A DNA stretch of 64,000 bases from Tetragonia tetragonoides (taxonomy: Eukaryota; Streptophyta; Magnoliopsida; Caryophyllales; Aizoaceae): NCBI GenBank assembly GCA_038025085.1, contig CM076153.1, positions 6,231,501 through 6,295,500 on the forward strand. The letters are read 5' to 3'. Positions within the stretch are counted from its first letter, which is position 1. Each line of letters begins with the position of its first letter. Below are positions 51,594-64,000 of this stretch, one piece after another. A program made the position numbers and the translations under genes. The notes under the pieces are model-generated. The model saw only the letters and a program-made list of their open reading frames with translations. It had not been told where the DNA came from and searched no databases.

Positions 51594-51877
51594 GCATTCT
51601 GAAACCAGAGCTTGCAACCGGTACAGCCGTACAGGGGTGTGCACCTAGAAAAAGCGGTGCACTGCAATTCAGAATCTTCTGCACGGCATATGACTCAGAA
51701 GTTCCACAATTTATAACAGGTCCACTATAAGTTCTGCATTCTGAACCCGAAGCTTGCAACCAGTATACAGGCAAATGCTTCTATCCACCCACAAAATACG
51801 GCATACTGCAGGAGAATATCAGAACTCACACTGCAACCTACTCAGACTTTCCAAAATTTCTAACAGATCTTTGCTGT
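51594..51877 (-). repeat. Diverged tandem duplication, period 142 bp
   Basis: GCATTCTGAA(A/C)CC(A/G)AGCTTGCAACC begins at 51594 and again at 51736. Both units end with CTCAGA(A/C)-(G/T)TTCCA-AATTT-TAACAG blocks. It lies in the 3' flank of the transporter gene, perhaps in its 3' UTR. Confidence 0.75.
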
Positions 51878-52225
51878 AAGTGCCCAACTATAAATATACC
51901 TCAGAACATATATAACCCTTCTCTATTCTTTTTTCTTATAGGAAAATACAACCTTTCTGGTGACAATTCTGCTTGACCTCTCTGTGCAACTTCCTAAACT
52001 CGCAACTGCAATTACAGAAAAGAAAAAAAAAAACATGAATTTGCATGAGCTACGAGGTGTATAAGGAAATCAATTTGCTAAAACCAAACAAAAAGTTGAA
52101 GTAAATGGGATAAAAGAAAAACAATTCTTTACACGAACATCCTGAACTTATTTAAATAGGATCCAAAAAAATTTGCAAGTGTTGCATTACCTTGAATTGC
52201 AAACCAAGCTGCAGGTCGTACTTGG
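51878..52225 (-). other. 3' flank of the transporter gene
   Basis: Probably 3' UTR or spacer; I see no coding sequence. Confidence 0.45.
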
Positions 52226-55200
52226 CTATCGCCCAGAGGATGTAGAGACCATTGGTATTAATTCCTCATGTTGCGACTCTTTGGAACTACCAGGAGAGGC
52301 TTCTTTCCTCAACTTATGATTGTTATATGCTGCAACACCAGCAATAGCTGCACAAACAACTCACTTATTAGCTTTTCGGTAAGTGTACCAGGAACATACA
52401 AAAGAAAATGCATTCAAACATGTAAACCGACTAAATTCTTTACATGGCATGAAACATAGTTGAACAGTTTTTATTAAGAAAACTGGACTTCATCCCCAAA
52501 ATAATAAACAGAAGGAAAAAGAGGTGGCCCTATAAGAAAAGATAAGAATAAACTGGCAACGTGATGCTTCTTTTAGTTTTGGAGAAATATAGAAACAAGA
52601 AAAGAGCTAGCTTGGCGAAGTAACACCACTTCTTCCCCAGATGTAGCATATGTTTTAACCAATACCATTTGATAAGGTAAAATAAGGTTCTAACCTCTAA
52701 CAAACAGGCAACCACTACTTGATCTTATTCTTCCGTTCATACCCCCCCCCCCTCAAAAACTAAATAGATAACCCTCAGCAAGAATGGAAAAAAGATCGAA
52801 AACACCAGTGCACGACAATTACCCCTAAAATTCTTTGAGAGCATTTAATGAACTAGCCAGCTCAAAAGAAAAGTAACACAAGAAGGAAAACATCTTATGA
52901 GACTAGAAACAATTGTTGGAGAACAGGAGAAGTTAGGCAAAATGGCAGAGAGTTTACCAATTCCATATCCAAACAAGTTTATAAGTGTCAGTTTTGTATC
53001 CGCAAATAGAAGGGCAGACAGTAGTACAACCACCCAATCCTTCACCACCCCAGCCACACGGATGGTTAGCGCACTTGTATGTGAGATGACAAGGAAAACT
53101 GAGAGGTTGAGGGCAAAAGTACAGAGACAATTAAGTACTAGCACAAGAGGAGGAAAATTCCACGTTGCGTCCATCTTTGGTCTCTCTAGAAATATCCATG
53201 GAATGAATAAGCAAAGGGCACTGCACATACATAGCCAGGTTAAAGATTAAAAAAAATAATAATGTGAATACCAGAAAATAAAGTTTTGAGAACATTAAGG
53301 TACCTGCAGGGACTGACATAGTACATGATAGATATAGGATTTAGCTTGAGGCCCTTTCTTTTTACCAATATCTCCATAAAGATGAGCCTCAGGGCTTCTC
53401 CAACTACACCTCCCATTTGATAAACCACACCGACCCAGTTGATATTTATTTCACCATAAGAAGCAACTACAACACCGAAACTTATGACTGACATTATCAA
53501 AAGCATTCTGCAGCTCATCAGTTCAAGCCCAGCAACCACTCCAAGGATGAAAACAGCAACTGGCACTACAGGTCTCATGTAGACAGTACACGTTATCATC
53601 AGTACTAACAATCATTAACAATATAGAAACTGATTTTATATCAAATTAAAAGAGCAAGCTTATCAACAATACAGATATTATATGATATGTTCAATCAAAA
53701 TCAAAAGAGAAGCACTACCCAATTACTCCCAACACTCGAGATAACCTAAGACCATCCTAAATCCGAATTCCATCCACAAGATGATTAAATAATGCTAACC
53801 CCCTTGCCTACAATTACCCACATCCTCATGTCGAAACAATTGACAGAAGAATCATACACCATTTGGATCTTCTAAACACACTCATGCCTGTGCACAAATA
53901 TATTTACATATGGTGCATGCCAAAATGTATTTAAAATATGAATTGCTGATGCAACCACAGAAAGGGCCACACTTTGACTGAAGATATCATCAATCAGCTA
54001 GCAAATATAGACACAAACTAACATGCTAAGAGATAATAGAAAAAAATAATTAAAAACTAAAGTTGAAGAGCACCCAAACTTACTAATGGCTTTTAGCATT
54101 TGTGCGAATGCCACTGAAATATACAGGTATGCTGTATTTCCCAACCAAAGAGTCATTGCAAACATTGCACCAATTGGAATGACTGAAGTAGTGTATCTGC
54201 ATACAAACATTAATAAATATTTAAAAAAACATACGGTAATTGATTTACAATCAAGTACAACACGTATTCTGTGAAATGCAAGAAAATGGTAGACACGGGA
54301 AAGAAATAAAACAAAATTGGTGAATACAATAATCTCTAGGACATTTTCAGACAGTACCCCCTTCTACCCAAAGCTTGAGCAAACTTCAGAGTGGTAACTT
54401 CTTCTACTAATATCTCCCAAAACCCACACAACAAACCTGCACAGTCTTAACATGGCATGCTGCAGTTTGGAAGAAGGAAAAAAACGCGACGTCCACTTAT
54501 ACCATCTCAGATCTCAGGCTATTAACCCCTAAAATATTAGGATTATAGACAGGTACCTGCATTTCCTATACCTCAAAAGCAAAGCATATTATGATACAGG
54601 AGTAGATATTGTCCATGGCTTTTTGTTAACTTGTTTCCTTCAGATAGGCATAGAAATGATTCTATCTCACCAAGCGAACTTGAAAAAATTCAACCCTGAA
54701 TTTACACAGAAGTCTTATGGTCATAATACAGTTTTTGATTTCCTAATATCTTGAGAATCGACAACAAGTGAACCACTGTATAGTTTATAGGCACCCAGGT
54801 TTCTTAATTTTCTAAAAAATTTGAGCATGCCGAATCAATATAAACTTACTAAGCGGTCAAGTTATCATTTGAAAAGTTTGAGCGGCCATGAAAAGCATTA
54901 CTATGGAAACAAAGGTGGCTTTTCCAGGAATGTTTACACACTTTTTAGTGAGACATAGTCTTGTTCCTTGTCTAACAGAACATTCAACATGGTAGTCTAA
55001 GAAAACACAATTAAATGTTTAAGAATTGAAGAAGGATATGTAAACTTCATTCTTACATGTCCACGGTCATCCCTTCTTCAACTTTGAGGATCTGAAAGTA
55101 GATAGAAATTAACCAAGAACAGCATAAGTGAGGAAATTTTTCAAAAAAATCTAAAGATAAAATTGAGAAAATAGACAAATAAATTACCTTGAAAACCTTG

Positions 55201-57132
55201 GTAAGCACAAAACATAACACCGACGAGAAGACCATGTGAAGCAAAGTCAAACCAAGGGGATAAGGAAAATTTATCTCCTTCGACGACAAAACCCACTGCA
55301 TTCAATAGTTAAAGACAAAGTCTCAGTGTCAACCATTGAAGCGCAACTGGTCATAAATGGAAAGTGGGGTCATCGAAAGAATGAATTTTCTCTCTGTTCA
55401 CTGGCCAGTCTATTTTGTGCTAATACACAAAGTAAAGACCTTAACTACCTCTTTCCAAACCAGATAGAAAATAAAAGTTGAACAAGCTAGGCTTCACTCT
55501 TATAGCATTTTAAATGAAATACTTGGAACACAGAAATGACTAACAGCTTGTTTTTTTCTCCATCTTTGGGTTTCATAGATAAGCATAATTATAAGTCCTT
55601 AAGCTACAGAGTCCACTCTAAGAGGAAATGGATGTTCACAAATAATATTTGTCCTTCTTGCAGAGGCTCCTACGATATTTTACAAATTTAAAGAATCGCT
55701 TCACTAGAGATTCATCTTGGTACAGCCAAATTCTACGGAATTTCCTAATCTATAAACAAATGAGGAATGAGATGTGGGAAAAAGTCTCCATTTTCAATCC
55801 TTCATTTACTAATTAAGTAATTAATAATGCCCGTTTGGCATCCTTCGACAAACCTACTACTTTCTCAGCAAGGGCTGCATACATGTTTTCACAATGGAAC
55901 TAGAGAAGGTATCAAGTCTCCTATACCATCTTCAGCGATACACCAACACCGTATAACTAACAGTCTATTACCACCTCTACGAACAATCTTTTTCACCAGT
56001 CGAATCCATTTGAATGCCAATTATCTAAAACCCACCAACTCTGGAAAGAGTAAAGCACAACATCTAGCTCATCATATGCATACTTAAAATTTCCATTATA
56101 TCATTGATTTTGTATGTTCAACAAGGACTTGAAGTAGAGGTAAGAAATATTTCTACTTCTTATCATAGATTATTCATTATGTCTTTAACCAGCAAGTGTA
56201 TATCTCAAACTTATATTCAATTTTCATAATTTGGGAAGTAACAATCCAATCTTAGCTAGGATGTCATGTATTTTGGTAGCAGCTGGGTACCCATTGAATG
56301 ACTCACTTGAGTTCAAACTGTTCTATATTTTTCCCTCTCACAATTTCGACGGGTACGTATATTCAGCAATATAAAACCAATCAACGAAGAAACTACCAAG
56401 TACTGCCCTGAAATGCCATACGAGGATTTACCCGCATTTTTGTATAGAATGCTCAAGACAAGGGCAGCATACCCTGCAAGGACACACTACTGATTATGCA
56501 TTCAACTCTTTCACTTGAGAGGGTATGAGGGACATCTTCAACCTTTAACTTAAGAAATATGATTCAATTTAACAGCCAATTTCTCCACACTTAAGGTTCC
56601 TTTTCCCATCAATTCAAATTCATCAAACATCCAGCCACGAACTCTATTCAAAGCCCAAATTCTACATAAACAAAGATGCCTGCTTTCTGGAAAATGCCAA
56701 TTACCTTAGGTAAAGTCCTAGGGGATTGGCTCCTGTGCCTTCCTTGACAAAACCCCAACAAACCCTTTGATTAATTAGTCATAAAGGTATAACCTTTAAG
56801 AGCACTAGTTTGATTTCTTTTGTTTCAACCTCTAAAACCTGTAAAAGGGTAACCTCTAATTTGACAAGCCAAACCAATTGAACCCACAAAACAAATTTTA
56901 AGCCAAAATCAATTTGGATAAGGACATGTCAAAATTCAACCTTTTTTAAAATTTGCAATTGACAAATTGAATCACACTCTAAGCAGATCCCATAATCAAA
57001 AACATCAAAAAGGGAGGAGGAGAGAGAGAGAGAGATGAAACAGACCTTATTGAAGAAGATCTGACCACTGGAAAGCGCGATGTAAAGGAGAAGGTAAAGG
57101 TAGGTGACAACTCCTTTCGCTTGATCCGCCAT
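52226..57132 (-). CDS. Sugar-phosphate/nucleotide-sugar transporter-like membrane protein (TPT family), 7 exons
   Basis: Exons by my reading: 57046-57132, 55188-55295, 55057-55091, 54084-54196, 53304-53565, 52958-53220, 52226-52347; total 990 nt, 329 aa, all phases consistent. It starts MADQAKGVVTYLYLLLYIAL with no plastid transit peptide, then about ten hydrophobic helices. Recognisable family segments are SVIPIGAMFAMTLWLGNTAY, YGEININWVGVVYQMGG and TSALTIRVAGVVKDW. The hydrophilic tail (AAYNNHKLRKE) should face the cytosol. It matches the Arabidopsis At3g14410-type subgroup as I remember it. Such proteins exchange sugar phosphates or nucleotide sugars, mostly in Golgi/ER membranes; the substrate here cannot be told. 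Start codon: MADQAKG lines up with the family; an upstream in-frame ATG adds a basic, non-conserved leader. Confidence 0.93.
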
Positions 57133-59180
57133 TTCTGGGCTTTTTTTCTTTCTTTTCGAGAAGTTCATCTGCTAGTGGAGAAATGAAATACTGGGTTTTA
57201 AAGCTTGCTTGTCATTGTCACTTTCCAGCCAGACAGTCACTGGGGAGTGAATCTTAAGACACTGCCTACGTTCTTTACTTGCATGTTTAGGTCTGGGTTT
57301 ATGAACTACAATAGTCTTTCTATGTTTGATCCTATTTTTTATTTATTTTTTCTCTTTTTCTCTCTAGTCATTAGTATAAAAAAAAAATCTCCTCACCCAG
57401 TAAAATCATTTGGGAATTGGGAAACTCTTGTTATTATTTGAGGGCCTATTTAATTCTTTTTTTTTTTTTTGAATGAAGGCTCAATTTGATTCTTGATGAT
57501 AGTCATATTGAAATTGCACTTGACCCTTAAGACTATTAAATAAGGTAACTTACTTAGGATAAATTGTTAAATGGTTTTGAACTATTGGTGAGTATTGATC
57601 CAAGCAAGCATCCAACCTTGCACAAAAAATATATGTATACTCACCTATTTTGGTTAGTGAACTTTTTTATAGATCCGCCTGTTTTGTGATTTCTAAAAGG
57701 ATGAAATAATCAATAGTCTGAAAATAATGTTTCATAAATTAGGTGCTAATATCGCAACTAAAAGAAAAGGCTCGTAGGAGTATGTGAAACATGTGAGTAA
57801 AAAGTAAAATGGTGAGCAAAAAAGGGATATTTTTTTGTTGCATCATGCACGAGGACGCACGATTTCATGAGAAGAAATCAACGTTCTCCTTAGAATGCAA
57901 GAAAGTCAATAATCGTCAGATTGGTAATGTTTGTTATAAGTTCTATATCTCTTAAACTTTTGAGAGTTCCTACTCTACACAAGCTCCCTGCCTCTTATAG
58001 TTTTGTATGTTCTCGGAGGCATTTATGTAGCACTATAGAGATTAATATTCAGCTTGTTGCTAATGGTTTTCCCTTGGCAATTCATGACTCACACTTACTC
58101 CTAATGGTGCTCTAGAACCTTTGACCTTATGAAATGGTATTACAATTGCTTGCTTACGAACAGGTCAAACATAAAATCATATTTCACATCCTAAAGACTT
58201 TTCATAATTTCCGCTGCACATAACCATCGTCAGGTTTATTGAGAATATCCTTAAATTTGTATTGCTAGTTTTGCTCAATAAGGCTTTAAAGTTGTATCTT
58301 CTGTTGAACTCCACATATAGTGCATCTTGGTTCATTAGCCAAACCACGATCTATCTGGATTGTTTAACACCATAGTATGCACATACTATCCATAAACGCA
58401 TAGAAAGCTAGTTGAGGAGCAAGGAACTTCATGGTATTTGTCCCTATCGCGATATTAAAATAGAATTCTCATTATCGCAATTTTCAAATAGAATTCTTAT
58501 CATCGCAATTTTAATATAGAATATAAAATTAGTTATTTAACTCAAATCTCCATCATCTTAGAGGCCGTGTAAATGAAATATATCGTCAATTTGACATGTA
58601 AGCTTTTTAGGGGAAAATAATATTTATTGTGTCTACGCGGCGGTTGTTTTAAACAACCATTACAGTTTCTATCTTCTGCAAATTAAACGTCGATCACCAT
58701 TCCCCACAACCTCGCCTTGTAGCTAGTTATCATTTGACACTATATAATGTATCATAAATTCACGACCAAAAAAGCACAAAAATGAATAGAAGCAACAATT
58801 GTAAATTTCAATCAGTCCATATACATAGGCAAGTTTAAATATTAGCTGAGCAAATTCCGATTGCAATATATCACCGATTTTAGGAAATATTATAAATTCC
58901 CCTGCATGTATTGATGTATATCATCCTGATGTTAGGTGTCAACCACAGGCAGGAAATATGGAGCTATATTATTAAAGGGTAAAGGAAAAAGAAAAAAAGA
59001 AAAGAATATACAGTGAAGGCAGAGTAGCCATTCAAAAGTACATAAGCATCCATTGATAGAGGCAAATCAAAAATGAAAGTTCATCAACGAAAGACAGCCG
59101 CTTTGAGTATAACCTTAAGAATACAGTGTTCCAATTTTGTTGCTTAAATGCAGCTTCCATGGTTTGTGTGTGTAGAATAC
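57133..59180. other. Spacer between transporter promoter and glycolate oxidase 3' end; no gene
   Basis: The transporter promoter and the glycolate oxidase 3' UTR must lie here. The only structure I see is a short minisatellite at 58445-58530: about three ~28-base units with ATCGCAATTTT and TAGAATTCT. A T homopolymer lies near 57458. Confidence 0.5.
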
Positions 59181-62847
<3,667 letters not shown>

Positions 62848-62853
62848 CTTCAC

Positions 62854-63465
62854 CTAAACGGATAGTATTCCCCTAAAAATGCCTACAAATAAAGTATAAC
62901 CATCAAATTCAACCATCAATAAACCCTTTTAAGAATAGGGCCAATAAAGCAGACGTAAGCTACTATGACACAAGCCAAACAAACAGATTGATCAAAATAT
63001 GTTTTGGTAAATCAAATATGCAAATTCTACTGATGGGTATGATGAAGTTCAACAAATCAACAACAACAACAACAACAACAACAAAAAAAAAAAAAAAAAA
63101 AAAAAAAAAGAAAAAAAAGAATTTGTCACCAAGAAACTGAGTGCAGAAATGGGCCAACCATGATTAAAGTCATATACTGATGTGCATAAATGATTCTTAT
63201 AAAAAAAAAAGGAAAATGAAAACCTTAACCAAATCAAAACCATCATTGCCTGTTGCCATATGGTCTACGGTAGATCAACATACAAGTACCCTTGCCCCAA
63301 TTGAGTAAAAGAGGTTACTTTCACAAAACCAAAGATACCCACTTGAAAAATCAACCAAAACAAAACCAAAGACACCCACTTTTTGAAAATCAATCAAAAT
63401 TAAACCTTGTTGAAATCAAATCACCACTAGATTAGAGTGAAAGTTAATAGAGTAGAAAAGCTAAC
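62854..63465 (-). other. Likely leader (5' UTR) intron of glycolate oxidase
   Basis: On the minus strand a GT donor (AAAAAAGGTTAGC at about 63465) and a TTTAG acceptor (62854) bracket 612 bases, placing a short GTGAAG before the ATG. The nearest TATA-like box is over 1.1 kb upstream of the ATG, so a leader intron is needed. It contains an (AAC)n and poly(A) tract on the plus strand (63058-63115). This is inferred, not proven. Confidence 0.5.
63058..63119. repeat. (AAC)n followed by poly(A)
   Basis: About eight AAC repeats run into an A tract of roughly 26 bases, then AAAAG units. Frames across it (poly-Phe/poly-Val) are artefacts. Confidence 0.93.
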
Positions 63466-63966
63466 CTTTTTTCTGCTTCTGGGCACCCAAGTTCTCTGGG
63501 GAGTGAGAGCACACCCAGAGAAGACAATGAGGAGAGAGAATTATTAAGAATACACTTTGCACCAAAGAGAAAGAAATAGAGGGCAGAGCAGAACTGAGAG
63601 TGCTAAGTAGTAGAGAAAACAAAATGTGATTGGTCTAAGAAAAAGACAAAATATAGATGAGGATGAGAAATTGGAAGGTGAGAATTTGAAGCAAAATCCC
63701 AAACAAAGAAACTGAGTGCCCCTCATCCACAAAAGCCAATGTGTGTTTGAGAGTTTTTCAACTTCAAATATTATCAAAATTCTGTGATACCCAAAAGGAT
63801 AATTCAATTAAATATCCAAAAGAAAATACTAATTATTTGTAGGGATGGATGAAGAAAACTACAAATCAATTTTTTCTCTCACTTCTGTCCTTCTCTTTCC
63901 TCCCTAGTCCCTCCACCTTTAAAGTTTGGAGGGGCAGTGCAGAACAAGACATCACATGACAGGACA

Positions 63967-63977
63967 ATATATACTTA
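63967..63977 (-). promoter_or_regulatory. Candidate TATA box of glycolate oxidase
   Basis: TATATATTG on the minus strand near the window edge. With a start about 30 bases on, the leader would run to about 63466 and then the inferred intron. The window ends here, so upstream promoter elements are not visible. Confidence 0.4.
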
Positions 63978-64000
63978 ATGGTGGAATTTAATTTTATTTT

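Noticed and set aside
57921..58115. 64-codon plus-strand frame in the spacer before glycolate oxidase
   Set aside because: Short, isolated and without recognisable features.
62963..63246. Poly-Phe and poly-Val frames
   Set aside because: Generated by the AAC and A repeats in the inferred leader intron.

Overview
The window is nuclear DNA of a flowering plant. It is AT-rich, its genes have many GT-AG introns, and intergenic and intron sequence is filled with plant-type transposons (Copia LTR elements, Tourist, Stowaway, hAT-like and Mutator-like elements) and microsatellites. The proteins read as eudicot. The glycolate oxidase looks very close to the spinach enzyme as I remember it, which hints at Caryophyllales, but this is only a hint.

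Layout. (1) 457-12669 (+): a complete 13-exon RIO2 kinase gene (483 aa) for 40S ribosome maturation. Intron 3 holds a young Gag-only LTR retrotransposon (968-3913). Intron 11 holds a GC-rich array of five ~318-bp repeats (about 8100-10440), whose first copy is split by an hAT-like MITE. (2) 13173-40798 (all -): a tandem array of tau-class glutathione S-transferase (GST) units. I label them A to J from low to high coordinate. A, G, H and J are intact two-exon genes; B and C are relics; D, E, F and I carry frameshifts, stops or splice lesions. A Copia element (19003-23963) sits between D and E, with many small DNA transposons among the copies. (3) 42365-49520 (-): an 8-exon ubiquitin-specific protease like Arabidopsis UBP25 (641 aa). 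(4) 52226-57132 (-): a 7-exon sugar-phosphate/nucleotide-sugar transporter-like protein (329 aa). (5) 59181-62847 (-): an 11-exon peroxisomal glycolate oxidase (370 aa), with a likely leader intron.

The last three genes match, as I recall it, the order of the Arabidopsis block At3g14400 (UBP25), At3g14410 (transporter) and At3g14415/At3g14420 (glycolate oxidases), so that block appears to be conserved microsynteny. The GST array is not part of that block in my recollection and looks like a lineage-specific expansion under birth-and-death evolution.

Exon coordinates were set by hand from GT-AG sites and conserved protein sequence. Each full-length CDS sums to a multiple of three, which supports the models. 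No new type of biological system is evident. The most notable items are the Gag-only LTR element with an altered protease motif, the intronic repeat array with its nested MITE, the GST array with its graded decay, and several transposons with exact target-site duplications.
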